Source of the DNA: Dichloromethanomonas sp964477085
GTDB lineage: Bacteria > Bacillota > Desulfitobacteriia > Desulfitobacteriales > Syntrophobotulaceae
Length of the DNA: 23,515 nucleotides
Direction of reading: 5' to 3'
NCBI GenBank assembly: GCA_964477085.1
Contig: CAYZDF010000043.1
Span: 1-23,515, forward strand
This document shows, piece after piece, positions 14,314 to 22,380 of the stretch. Position 1 is the first letter of the stretch. Each line of letters opens with the position of its first letter. Below the pieces are notes generated by a model that saw only the letters and a list, made by a program, of their open reading frames with translations, did no database searches and was not told the DNA's origin. Both the position numbers and the translations under genes were made by a program.

Positions 14314-15324
14314 ATGACAAAACATAAAAGGAAAATACTGATTCTATCAGTGGCACTAATTTTCATGGCTTTTTCCCTTATAGGGTGTTCTCAGCAAGCA
14401 GCACCAGCCGAAAAGCCGACCTTAGTTCTAGCTGATGCCGGTTGGGACAGCATCCAATTTCATAACGCCGTTGTCCAGCATATCTTAGAAAGCGGATATG
14501 GTTATAAGACGGATATCATAGCTGGTTCTACACCCATCACTTTTGCCGGATTAGTTAAAGGTGATATCAATATCTATACCGAAGTGTGGACAACTAACTT
14601 AGGCGATAGTTATTCCAAAGCCATTGATAACAAAGAGGTTTTTGAATTAGGAATAAACTTTGATGATAACGCCCAAGGTCTTTATGTTCCAACCTATATG
14701 ATTAAAGGTGACGCGGTAAGAGGGATTAAAGCTTCGGCACCTGATCTCAAATCAATTAAGGATCTCCCTAAATACTGGGAACTTTTCAAGGATGAAGAAA
14801 ATCCTTCTAAGGGGAGAATCTACGGTGCGATTCCAGGTTGGGAGGTCGATACCATTCTATCCGAAAAAGTTAAGAAGTACGGATTAGACAAACAGTATAA
14901 CTACTTCAGTCCAGGTTCTGATCCTGCTCTCTCTGCATCCATGGTCAAAGCTTATGATAGCGGTGAACCTTGGCTTGGCTACTACTGGGAACCCACCTGG
15001 ATCATGGGTAAAATGGATATGACCTTACTATCCGACGAACCTTACAATGAAGAGCTCTGGAATGATGGTTATCAATGCGAAATTCCTCCTGTACCTGTTA
15101 CGGTCTGCGTCGATAAAGATACGATGGAAAAACAACCTGAGGTTGTCGCTTTCCTTCAGAATTACAAAACAAGCAGTGCTCTAACCAGTGAAGCCCTGGC
15201 CTACATGGAGGAAAATGAGGCAAAACCGGAAGATACTGCCAAATGGTTCCTGAAGGAACATCAGGATCTCTGGACTCAATGGGTTCCCGCAGATGTTGCT
15301 GAAAAGGTCAAGAAAACTCTTTAA
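14314..15324 (+). CDS. Glycine betaine/proline-type ABC transporter substrate-binding lipoprotein
   Basis: Extracytoplasmic binding protein of the OpuAC/ProX family, feeding a quaternary-amine ABC importer used in osmoprotection. The 336-residue protein has a lipoprotein signal peptide (charged start KHKRK, hydrophobic core, lipobox LIGC with lipidated C25). The mature domain has ADAGWDSIQFHNAV at its start, YTEVWTTNL, and a tryptophan-rich YYWEPTWIM near the binding site; aromatic cages of this kind bind trimethylammonium groups. The ATG at 14314 is favoured by AGGAAGGGG upstream; an extension to 14254 adds a charged stretch ahead of a normal signal peptide. Gene order is binding protein, permease, ATPase. 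Betaine, choline, carnitine or proline betaine cannot be told apart here. Confidence 0.9.
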   Translation: MTKHKRKILILSVALIFMAFSLIGCSQQAAPAEKPTLVLADAGWDSIQFHNAVVQHILESGYGYKTDIIAGSTPITFAGLVKGDINIYTEVWTTNLGDSYSKAIDNKEVFELGINFDDNAQGLYVPTYMIKGDAVRGIKASAPDLKSIKDLPKYWELFKDEENPSKGRIYGAIPGWEVDTILSEKVKKYGLDKQYNYFSPGSDPALSASMVKAYDSGEPWLGYYWEPTWIMGKMDMTLLSDEPYNEELWNDGYQCEIPPVPVTVCVDKDTMEKQPEVVAFLQNYKTSSALTSEALAYMEENEAKPEDTAKWFLKEHQDLWTQWVPADVAEKVKKTL

Positions 15325-15360
15325 TCATGCAGCCTTAACAATTAGATCCTTCGAATTGAT

Positions 15361-15397
15361 AACAAAAGTAGTTGTATCCGATACAACTGCTTTTGTT
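15361..15397 (+). terminator. Strong intra-operon hairpin between binding-protein and permease genes
   Basis: Seventeen bases (15361-15377) pair with 15381-15397 through a 3-base CCG loop, with a single T-G wobble. The 3' arm ends in CTTTTGTT followed by CTTCT, close to a terminator. It lies 36 bases after the lipoprotein stop and about 80 before the permease start, so it may act as a partial terminator or a 3'-end stabiliser that keeps binding-protein mRNA in excess. Confidence 0.7.
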
Positions 15398-15478
15398 CTT
15401 CTAACACCTGTCTCATTCAAATGTCTAGCTATCGTTATAAAAGTATCTAGAAATGTTAGAAATAAAGGAATGATGTTT

Positions 15479-16330
15479 ATGGCCCAATTTCCAGAATTTT
15501 TCCGGTTAGAAATTGGAATCTATGTTGATCAGTTTGTCAAATGGCTGCTTCAGAATTTTGAGGAAGTCTTCGAGGCAATTTCCAAGGGCATCCTTTGGTT
15601 CCTTCTGAAAATTGAAATGTTCTTCCTATTTTTACCCTGGTGGTTAGTTCTCGTCGTCATCTTTTTGCTCGGCTGGAAAATCAAAGATACTAAATCAGGC
15701 ATGATCTATGCTCTCCTTTTCTTCCTGATCGGAACCTTTGGTCTTTGGGAACCGACCATGATGACCTTGGCCATTGTATTAACCTCGGTGGTCATCTCAC
15801 TCTTACTAGGAATCCCCACCGGTATATTAATGGCCTATTCGGATCGGATGAATACGGTCATGCGTCCAATGCTTGATGCGATGCAGACCATGCCCAGTTT
15901 CGTCTATCTGATTCCGGCTGTTATGCTTTTCAGCCTCGGTAAAGTGCCGGCAGTATTTGCTACGATGATTTATGCCCTCCCCCCATTGATCCGTTTAACA
16001 GACCTGGGTATCCGTAACGTCTCCAAAGAAATGGTTGAAGCAGCACATTCTTTCGGTTCCTCTAACTGGCAAACATTGACCAAAATCCAGCTTCCTCAAG
16101 CTTTCCCTACCATTATGACCGGGATCAACCAAACCACAATGATGGCTTTGGCAATGGTCGTCATTGCTTCGATGATTGGAGCCAAAGGACTTGGTCTGGA
16201 GGTCTTAAAAGCGATCCAGCATATCGATATTGCCAAGGGATTTGAGGCCGGAATCAGTATTGTTTTCCTGGCTATCATCATCGACCGGCTTTCTCAGGCA
16301 GCAGCGAACAAGTACAAATACCCTCGATAG
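15479..16330 (+). CDS. Glycine betaine/proline-type ABC transporter permease
   Basis: Inner-membrane permease of the OpuAB/ProW family, 283 residues. After an N-terminal amphipathic region there are about six hydrophobic segments (LPWWLVLVVIFLLGW, the region near MTLAIVLTSVVISLLLG, PSFVYLIPAVMLFSLG and others). The cytoplasmic EAA loop that docks on the ATPase reads EMVEAAHSFGSSNWQ and LPQAFPTIMTG. I choose the ATG at 15479 because AAAGGA lies 9 bases upstream; the reading frame is open further upstream to 15293, but that part overlaps the lipoprotein gene and the hairpin. The ATPase gene starts 12 bases after its stop. Confidence 0.9.
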   Translation: MAQFPEFFRLEIGIYVDQFVKWLLQNFEEVFEAISKGILWFLLKIEMFFLFLPWWLVLVVIFLLGWKIKDTKSGMIYALLFFLIGTFGLWEPTMMTLAIVLTSVVISLLLGIPTGILMAYSDRMNTVMRPMLDAMQTMPSFVYLIPAVMLFSLGKVPAVFATMIYALPPLIRLTDLGIRNVSKEMVEAAHSFGSSNWQTLTKIQLPQAFPTIMTGINQTTMMALAMVVIASMIGAKGLGLEVLKAIQHIDIAKGFEAGISIVFLAIIIDRLSQAAANKYKYPR

Positions 16331-16342
16331 GCGGTGAAATAA

Positions 16343-17515
16343 ATGACAGTAAAGATTAAAGTAGCGGATTTGATCAAGATCTTCGGTAAGCATTCTCAGT
16401 CCATCCTGCCTATGCTGAATAAGGGAATGTCCAAAGAAAAAATATTAGAAGAGACTGAACACACCGTCGGTGTCAATAATGTTTCCTTTGAAGTCTATGA
16501 AGGCGAAATATTTGCGATCATGGGTCTTTCTGGGAGTGGTAAATCCACCTTAATTCGTTGTCTTAACCTTCTTAATGACCCTACTGCCGGCAAAATTGAG
16601 ATCGATGGCGAAAACATTCTAGAGTACAGTAACGAACAACTGAAGCAATTTCGCCAGACTAAAGTGGCCATGGTATTTCAGCACTTCGGTCTTTTTACGC
16701 ACCGAACTGTATTGGATAACGTCACCTATGGACTGGAGATCAAAAAAGTTCCAGAAAAAGAACGTATAGAAATCGCTAAAAAAACCTTAGCCAGTGTCGG
16801 ATTGGATGGCTGGGGTGAAAAATACCCCAACGAGCTAAGCGGAGGGATGAGACAACGGGTAGGTTTAGCCAGAGCACTGGCTACTGATCCGGATATTCTT
16901 TTAATGGATGAACCCTTTAGTGCGCTTGATCCTTTAATTAAGAGAGAGATGCAGCAAGAACTTCTGGATATTCAGGCCAGACTCCATAAGACTATCGTCT
17001 TCATCACCCATGATATCAATGAAGCGTTTAAACTTGGTGACAGAGTTGCGATCATGAAAGACGGCATCATTGAACAGATCGGTACGCCCGAAGAGATTCT
17101 GGCCAAACCTAGCAATGAATATATCAAGAATTTTGTCAGTGATATTGATCGCTCCCGAATTCTGCAGGCTAAAAATATTATGTTCAGACCTTCCACCCTG
17201 ATCGCCTTAAAGGATGGGGTGAAGGTTGCTATTAAAGAGATGGAGGAAAGTGGTATCTCCAGTATCTTTGTTGTTGATCATAACAGGCATCTGCAAGGGC
17301 TTATCACGATTGACTCAGCTTTAAAGGCTCTTAAGGAAGATAAACAACTGAAAGATATTCTGATTCGTGATTATTATACGACGGGCCCGGAAACCTATAT
17401 GAGAGAACTCATCCAATATGCAACAGAAACAAAATACCCGATAGCTGTCATTGATGATGAACAGAAGTTACTTGGAATCATCCATCGGGTTACCGTCCTA
17501 TCAAAACTTGTTTAG
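16343..17515 (+). CDS. Glycine betaine/proline-type ABC transporter ATP-binding protein with CBS domains
   Basis: Cytoplasmic ATPase of the OpuAA/ProV family, 390 residues. The nucleotide-binding domain (about 30-270) has Walker A GLSGSGKST, the Q-loop VFQHFGLF, signature LSGGMRQRVGLARAL, Walker B ILLMDEP and the H-loop FITHD. The C-terminal part (about 275-390) holds a pair of CBS modules (ISSIFVVDHNRHLQGLIT and YPIAVIDDEQKLLGIIHR), which in OpuA sense ionic strength or cyclic di-AMP and gate transport. The N-terminal extension before the first strand (IKIFGKHSQSILPML) is normal for this family. The stop is 54 bases from the convergent P-type ATPase gene, and no good terminator is visible between them. 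Confidence 0.93.
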   Translation: MTVKIKVADLIKIFGKHSQSILPMLNKGMSKEKILEETEHTVGVNNVSFEVYEGEIFAIMGLSGSGKSTLIRCLNLLNDPTAGKIEIDGENILEYSNEQLKQFRQTKVAMVFQHFGLFTHRTVLDNVTYGLEIKKVPEKERIEIAKKTLASVGLDGWGEKYPNELSGGMRQRVGLARALATDPDILLMDEPFSALDPLIKREMQQELLDIQARLHKTIVFITHDINEAFKLGDRVAIMKDGIIEQIGTPEEILAKPSNEYIKNFVSDIDRSRILQAKNIMFRPSTLIALKDGVKVAIKEMEESGISSIFVVDHNRHLQGLITIDSALKALKEDKQLKDILIRDYYTTGPETYMRELIQYATETKYPIAVIDDEQKLLGIIHRVTVLSKLV

Positions 17516-17569
17516 TATATTCTTGATTTGTTTTGTTGTGCTAATGAGGGTTTAACAGTTATCAAATCT

Positions 17570-20005
17570 TTATTGAGTATCGTTTGTTTTGACAACACTT
17601 TCAGCTTTCAAGACCCTCATAGCATTTAAGATAGCAATGACTGCAACTCCAACGTCAGCAAACACCGCTTCCCACATTGTGGCAATACCTATGGCTCCAA
17701 GGAATAAGACAACTGCTTTTACTCCCAGAGCGAAGGCTATATTCTGCCAAACGATGGTACGTGTTTGCCGAGCGATCTTAACAGCACTCAACACCTTGGA
17801 TGGCTCATCTGTCATTAAAACGATATCCGCAGCTTCAATAGCGGCATCCGATCCCAGTCCACCCATGGCAATTCCGATATCTGCTCTGGCCAGAACAGGT
17901 GCATCGTTTATCCCGTCACCAATAAAAGCAATTTTGTGACGGGATTCTTTCTGCTTTTCTAATTCCTCTAATGCTTCCACCTTTTGGTCAGGTAGTAATT
18001 CAGCATAGACCTGATCGAATCCAAGTTCACTCCCGAGCTGTTCACTAACAGCTTTGGTATCCCCTGTCAGCATGACGATCTTTTTGATTCCTAAATGTCT
18101 CAGCCCGTTGATAGTTTCCCTGCTATCCTCTCTAACCCTGTCCGCAATCAAAATATGACCGATCAAATGACCATCGATCGCCAAATAGACGACAGTACCT
18201 GTTTCAGAAATTCTAGGGTAAGAAACGCCCTCATCCTGCATCATCTTGGCATTGCCTGCAATCACGCGTTTATTCCCAATAACAGCTTTCACACCACGTC
18301 CTGAGATCTCCTGGTATTGACTGACCTGGGTCCTGTCAATCGCTTGCCCATAGCTTTTCAGGATGGAAGTTGCGATAGGATGATTAGAATAGCTTTCAAC
18401 CAAAGCAGCATATTCAAGAATGCGCTCACCAGTCATATCTGAATGGGGGGTAATCTTCACGACTTCAAATACCCCTTCCGTGAGGGTTCCCGTTTTATCG
18501 AACACGATTGTTTTTACTTGGTTTAATGCTTCCAGATAGTTGCTTCCTTTAATCAAAATTCCGTTTCTGGAGGCTCCACCTATACCCCCGAAGAAACTTA
18601 AAGGTATCGATATCACTAACGCACAAGGACATGAAACCACCAAGAAAACAAGAGCCCTGTTTAACCATTCATTGAAACTAGCATCACTTAAAAACAGCGG
18701 TGGAAGTAGAGCCAAAAGGGCTGCACCTATTACCACTCCTGGAGTATAGTAGCGTGCAAATTTCGAAATGAAATTTTCGGTGGGAGCTTTTTTGGAACTC
18801 GCGTTCTCAACCATATCCAGGATACGGGCAACGGTGGATTCTTCATATCTTTTGGTCACTTCGATCTGAATAACCCCGGTCTTATTGATAAAACCGGCTA
18901 AGACACTGCTCCCAGCTTGAACTTCCCTGGGAATAAACTCCCCTGTGAGAGCTGATGTATCCAAGACTGAATGCCCTTCAATTACCGTCCCATCGAGCGG
19001 AACCTTTTCACCCGGTTTAATGATGATGGTCTGACCTTCACGAATCGCTTGCGGAGATACTCTTCTTTCCAAGTCCCCCTCTTTGAGATTCGCAAAGTCC
19101 GGACGAATATTCATCAGCTCACTGATCGATCTTCGGGAACGATGAACAGCCATGTCCTGGAAGAATTCTCCGATCTGATAAAAAAGCATAACAGCAACTG
19201 CCTCAGGAAATTCCCGGATAGCAAATGCTCCAACTGTAGCAGTACACATCAGGAAATTTTCGTCAAATAACTGACCCCTGACACTATTTCGGATTGCTTT
19301 AAAAATAACTTCATATCCAATCAAGACATAACTAATCAGAAATAAGGCTATTTCCGTTACAAATGTCAGTTCGAGAGATAGTACCAGAGCAAACGACGCA
19401 CATCCAAGGAAAAAGGTTATTATCTTAGCTAAACTTAGGTGTGCAGTTACATCACTCAGGAACTTAAATCTGACAGAATCCACTTCAGGTTTCTTGCTTT
19501 TTCCTTCGTTTGCTTGACTGATTTCACTAATGGTTACACCATGTTCGATCCTATTAATGATTGTCTTTATAGCTGACATCACATAAGATAAATCATCACG
19601 ATTGGCTGTGAAGGAAAGCTTACCGGTTACGAAGTCCAGATTGGCTTTTAAAACTTCTGGTAATTGAGCAATTTCCTTTTCTATTTTTCCCGCGCAATTG
19701 GCACAGTGTAATCCTTGGAGTAAAAGGGTTTTTTGTTCAGTATTATTATCATTTTTAGCTCGAACCATTATCTGTGGTTCGTGCTTATGGATGATAGTAA
19801 GAATGCTTCTGAGTATTTCTCTATCATCAACACTCTTATCGACATCGATACTGAGCGTTTTAAAAACAAAGTTGAGGGTAGCATCAACAACATAGGAAAG
19901 ATTTTTTATCTCTTCTTCAATTAAAGAGGCGCAATGAGCACAACCAAGTCTTTCCAGAATGAATTCTTTTCTCCTTATATCCATCTCATTTATCTTTACG
20001 TCCAT
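17570..20005 (-). CDS. cadA: P1B-type heavy-metal exporting ATPase (Zn/Cd/Pb class, CadA/ZntA-like)
   Basis: Membrane pump that exports divalent soft metals using ATP, 811 residues. Two N-terminal heavy-metal-associated domains carry CxxC sites (C22/C25 in GCAHCA and C101/C104 in HCANCA). The core has actuator TGE (354-356), the intramembrane CPC (459-461, SCPCALVIS), the phosphorylated D503 in DKTGTLT, the HP dipeptide (542-543), and the hinge GDGINDAP. The last helices carry a lysine (ALGVKAVV) and an aspartate (ADVGVAVI) equivalent to the metal-binding pair of ZntA, which supports the Zn/Cd/Pb class over copper. AAGGGG lies 7 bases before the ATG. It follows the CadC-like gene on the same strand after 157 bases; that gap holds a possible -10 (TATAAT, complement of 20107-20112) but no good -35. 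Confidence 0.93.
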   Translation of the reverse strand: MDVKINEMDIRRKEFILERLGCAHCASLIEEEIKNLSYVVDATLNFVFKTLSIDVDKSVDDREILRSILTIIHKHEPQIMVRAKNDNNTEQKTLLLQGLHCANCAGKIEKEIAQLPEVLKANLDFVTGKLSFTANRDDLSYVMSAIKTIINRIEHGVTISEISQANEGKSKKPEVDSVRFKFLSDVTAHLSLAKIITFFLGCASFALVLSLELTFVTEIALFLISYVLIGYEVIFKAIRNSVRGQLFDENFLMCTATVGAFAIREFPEAVAVMLFYQIGEFFQDMAVHRSRRSISELMNIRPDFANLKEGDLERRVSPQAIREGQTIIIKPGEKVPLDGTVIEGHSVLDTSALTGEFIPREVQAGSSVLAGFINKTGVIQIEVTKRYEESTVARILDMVENASSKKAPTENFISKFARYYTPGVVIGAALLALLPPLFLSDASFNEWLNRALVFLVVSCPCALVISIPLSFFGGIGGASRNGILIKGSNYLEALNQVKTIVFDKTGTLTEGVFEVVKITPHSDMTGERILEYAALVESYSNHPIATSILKSYGQAIDRTQVSQYQEISGRGVKAVIGNKRVIAGNAKMMQDEGVSYPRISETGTVVYLAIDGHLIGHILIADRVREDSRETINGLRHLGIKKIVMLTGDTKAVSEQLGSELGFDQVYAELLPDQKVEALEELEKQKESRHKIAFIGDGINDAPVLARADIGIAMGGLGSDAAIEAADIVLMTDEPSKVLSAVKIARQTRTIVWQNIAFALGVKAVVLFLGAIGIATMWEAVFADVGVAVIAILNAMRVLKAESVVKTNDTQ

Positions 20006-20162
20006 GTCTTTTCCCCTTCTGTCACTTGTTTTTCTATCTGTATCTATATCAGTTTTCTCTATTTAGTTGTTTTAAGTTTTTGTTTTACTTGATTTGAATT
20101 GCTATCATTATAACGTTTTCCTCAAATCATTCTTATCTTGTAGTTGCCAACTGTCTGTTTCC

Positions 20163-20528
20163 TCATCGATGCCTGACGTGTATCATTCCCTGCTCAAATA
20201 TCTTTTCAACGTGTTCATCATCTAAAGAATAGAAGACAACCTTGCCTTCCTTTCTGTTCTTAACCAAACGAGCTTGTTTTAAAAAACGCAGCTGGTGAAA
20301 GATAGCGGATTGCGTCATATCCAATAGAAACGCTAAATCACAGACACACATCTCTGACTCTGATAAAGCCCACAGTATTCTAATACGTGTGGTATCCCCA
20401 AACACTTTAAATATCTCTGCCAAATCATATAAGCTTTCCTCTTCAGGCATTAAAGCTTTAACCTTGTTCACCGTATCCTCATGAATAACTGTACAATCAC
20501 AGCGGATTTTATTTGACTTTTCTCTCAT
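20163..20528 (-). CDS. cadC: CadC/SmtB-type ArsR-family metal-responsive repressor
   Basis: Winged-helix repressor of 121 residues that releases DNA on binding toxic metal, letting the downstream exporter be made. The helix-turn-helix is around MTQSAIFHQLRFLK. Two metal sites are readable. The alpha-3N-type site has C10/C12 near the N-terminus with C61/C63 in EMCVCDLA, as in S. aureus CadC, which binds Cd/Pb. The alpha-5-type site has D104, H106, H117 and H120 with the D-x-H...H-x2 spacing used for zinc in SmtB/CadC, the last residue being His rather than Glu. GGAGGAAGG lies just before the ATG. It is the first gene of a repressor-exporter pair and probably autoregulated through the palindrome near 20744. 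Confidence 0.92.
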   Translation of the reverse strand: MREKSNKIRCDCTVIHEDTVNKVKALMPEEESLYDLAEIFKVFGDTTRIRILWALSESEMCVCDLAFLLDMTQSAIFHQLRFLKQARLVKNRKEGKVVFYSLDDEHVEKIFEQGMIHVRHR

Positions 20529-20541
20529 TTTCCTTCCTCCA

Positions 20542-20557
20542 CTTAAACTTATTTAAG
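20542..20557. repeat. Inverted repeat just upstream of the cadC ribosome binding site
   Basis: CTTAAA and TTTAAG are separated by CTTA. It lies about 15 bases before the cadC start codon and could be a second operator half or an RNA hairpin near the ribosome binding site; it does not match the TGAA-N6-TTCA pattern of the upstream site. Confidence 0.4.
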
Positions 20558-20727
20558 AATGTAATTAAATCGCAGGGAATTTTCAATCATAAAAAACGCT
20601 ATTTAATTTGAACCAATTATTTTAGAACCTTTTTTCTTAAAAAGGTACCTTGATGTGTACTTCAATTTCATATTCATTGTCTTTGTTAAATAATTAAACA
20701 TCAAAACAAATTTGCTGAATATAAAAC

Positions 20728-20759
20728 TTGAATACTTGAATATATATTCATATATTCAA
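20728..20759. promoter_or_regulatory. Candidate CadC operator, 32-bp near-perfect palindrome
   Basis: The inner TGAATATATATTCA (20737-20750) has the TGAA-N6-TTCA form of SmtB/CadC-family operators. A further TTGAATA (20728-20734) and TATTCAA (20753-20759) flank it symmetrically, so 14 of 16 half-positions match across the centre. It covers the predicted transcription start of the cadC promoter, consistent with repression. Confidence 0.72.
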
Positions 20760-20787
20760 TACTATTCCCCTCTTGCTTTAATGTCAA
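20759..20787 (-). promoter_or_regulatory. Promoter of the cadC-cadA operon
   Basis: On the minus strand a perfect TTGACA (complement of 20782-20787), a 17-bp spacer and TAGTAT (complement of 20759-20764) predict a start near 20752, inside the palindrome. The resulting leader before cadC is long, about 220 bases, with no gene in it. Confidence 0.72.
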
Positions 20788-20809
20788 TATGTTAATTTTT
20801 TCTGTCTGG

Positions 20810-20828
20810 CATTTTAAATTGTAAAATG
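20810..20828. repeat. Inverted repeat upstream of the M15 peptidase gene
   Basis: CATTTTA and TAAAATG flank a 5-base AATTG. It could be an operator for the rightward gene; no clear promoter for that gene was recognised in 20829-20914. Confidence 0.35.
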
Positions 20829-20914
20829 ACATATGATTTAATATTTTAAAGCAGTCGCAGATTTGGATATACTCCTTGTTACATTGGTAATATGGGGGGG
20901 ACAGTAAATTAGCA

Positions 20915-21889
20915 ATGAGAATCATACGATTAATCTTTTTTTTAGGTTTTCTTACGGTCATTACGATCGCAGGAGTTTTTGTCTGTGATAAAATTACCAC
21001 TAACCAGGATAAAGCCGTCTTTTCGACAGAAGACCCCGTCTATGATGCTGTGATGAGACGGGATATCCTATGTCTGATGCTGGCTTATCCCGATTATATT
21101 AAAGGAGTGGAAAAGAATCCCGAAGGAAAAGTCTATGTTGTCATGAAATCAGATAAAAAGATTCTCTACGATGACCGCAAGGAAAAGAATTCCTGGCAAA
21201 AATCCGGTAACCCTGATCTTCAAGATATGATGGAACAAATATATCCACTCAACGACATCAAAGAGATTCTTCCCAACCACTACAATCCTGGTTGTGTACG
21301 TGTTTATCCGCTTTTGAAGGAAGTCTATGGTTCCAGCAAAAATCAGATTCTATCCAACCTGGTCAAAGTAAGCATCGGCTACAAATACGTCGAATTCAAC
21401 AGTAAGAATCAGGCTTCGGAGTCCCTTAAATCCGTAATGAAAGAATTACTTCCCCTCTCCCGCCAAAGTCACAAAGTTTATGCAGTATCCTTCCCTATTA
21501 GCGGCACATTTAACTACCGTCTGATCGGGGGAACCAGTCGATTGAGCTCTCATGCCTATGGTATTGCGATTGACCTCCATTATAATAAATATGATTACTG
21601 GCGTTGGGCTACACGGGATGAAGGTCAAAAACGCCTCAATGCTTATCCCAAAGAAGTGGCCCATATCTTCGAAAAGAATGGGTTTGTGTGGGGAGGAAAA
21701 TGGGGCAATTTTGACATTATGCACTATGAGTACCGCCCTGAAATCATCCTCAAAGCTCGTTATTTTTCCAAGGAACCTATCCCAGGTACACCCTGGTATG
21801 ATGGATTACAGGATAATCAGCAAGCCTGGAAATACATCTGGTTGATTGAACAGGAATTAAATACCATAAAAGCCGTACCTGGTTCTTAG
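20915..21889 (+). CDS. M15-family zinc peptidase (peptidoglycan peptidase), membrane-anchored
   Basis: The 324-residue protein has an N-terminal membrane anchor or signal segment (about 3-24) and a C-terminal M15 catalytic domain (about 190-275). The zinc-site signature SSHAYGIAIDLH gives H213 and D220, and FDIMHYE gives H270, with E253 and the FVWGGKW motif between. The arrangement resembles the M15C (CwlK / L-alanyl-D-glutamate endopeptidase) and VanY-like group that trims peptidoglycan peptides. The central region (about 40-185) has no domain I recognise. The G6 run before the ATG is about 14 bases away, longer than usual, so the start is slightly uncertain. It is probably transcribed alone; the function could be cell wall turnover or spore-related. 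Confidence 0.87.
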   Translation: MRIIRLIFFLGFLTVITIAGVFVCDKITTNQDKAVFSTEDPVYDAVMRRDILCLMLAYPDYIKGVEKNPEGKVYVVMKSDKKILYDDRKEKNSWQKSGNPDLQDMMEQIYPLNDIKEILPNHYNPGCVRVYPLLKEVYGSSKNQILSNLVKVSIGYKYVEFNSKNQASESLKSVMKELLPLSRQSHKVYAVSFPISGTFNYRLIGGTSRLSSHAYGIAIDLHYNKYDYWRWATRDEGQKRLNAYPKEVAHIFEKNGFVWGGKWGNFDIMHYEYRPEIILKARYFSKEPIPGTPWYDGLQDNQQAWKYIWLIEQELNTIKAVPGS

Positions 21890-22195
21890 GGAGACGGCAA
21901 GTTATAATTCTGCTTTTTTATTTCTCAACAAAGTCTACATTCTTTTCAGATAAAGAATCAATTATTATAGCTCAATATCTTTTCATTTGCGTTTACTTCT
22001 ATTTTTCGTATTGCAAGAAACTTTCTATCTTTAAACCTTCATCTTAAAACTCCATAAGAATTTTTCATTTTGACAACAATGAATGATGTTGAAATTTTAT
22101 TGTTACCCTATTGATCAACGATATATGATAATATGAAGTGGAGGTTTAATCATAAAGGTTTAATTCCTTTCAGAAATAACAACCCAGGAGAAACA
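21890..22195. other. Intergenic region before the metallo-beta-lactamase gene
   Basis: About 305 AT-rich bases with no gene. A weak hairpin followed by CTTTTTTA at 21897-21919 may end the M15 transcript. The rest holds a candidate promoter listed separately. Confidence 0.4.
22100..22129 (+). promoter_or_regulatory. Candidate promoter of the metallo-beta-lactamase gene
   Basis: TTGTTA (22100-22105), an 18-bp spacer and TATGAT (22124-22129, 5 of 6 consensus) lie about 65 bases before the signal-peptide ATG at 22196. Confidence 0.45.
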
Positions 22196-22366
22196 ATGAA
22201 GAAAAGATATTTTCTAATTTTTTTGATTGCCTGTTTCTTAATAATCTCTGTCCCATTTCCTGTTCTCCCCTTTCAGAATCTCCCATTTCTCCACCCCCCC
22301 ACGCCCAAACTCCTGAGGAATGGCCAGAACAAAGCAACAAGGGAAGTGAGCTTACTTCCCCGATAA
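22196..22366 (+). pseudogene. Signal-peptide fragment separated from its metallo-beta-lactamase body by a frameshift
   Basis: The ATG has AGGAG 5 bases upstream and encodes a good Sec signal peptide (MKKRYFLIFLIACFLII followed by SVPFPVLP). The frame then reads into unrelated sequence after a run of seven C at 22294-22300 and stops at 22366. Adding one C at that run would join the signal peptide to the downstream frame as PPHAQTPEEW and on to VHFLDVGQAE. So this is the true N-terminus of the next gene, disrupted, phase-variable, or misread at the homopolymer. Confidence 0.75.
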
Positions 22367-22380
22367 TAAAGGTTCATTTT

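Noticed and set aside
15293..15478. N-terminal extension of the permease frame
   Set aside because: It overlaps the lipoprotein gene end and the hairpin; the ATG at 15479 has a proper ribosome binding site and fits the family start.
20701..21000. Minus-strand 99-codon frame covering the metal operator and the start of the M15 gene
   Set aside because: It overlaps the cadC promoter and palindrome and the M15 coding start, and lacks family similarity or a good ribosome binding site.
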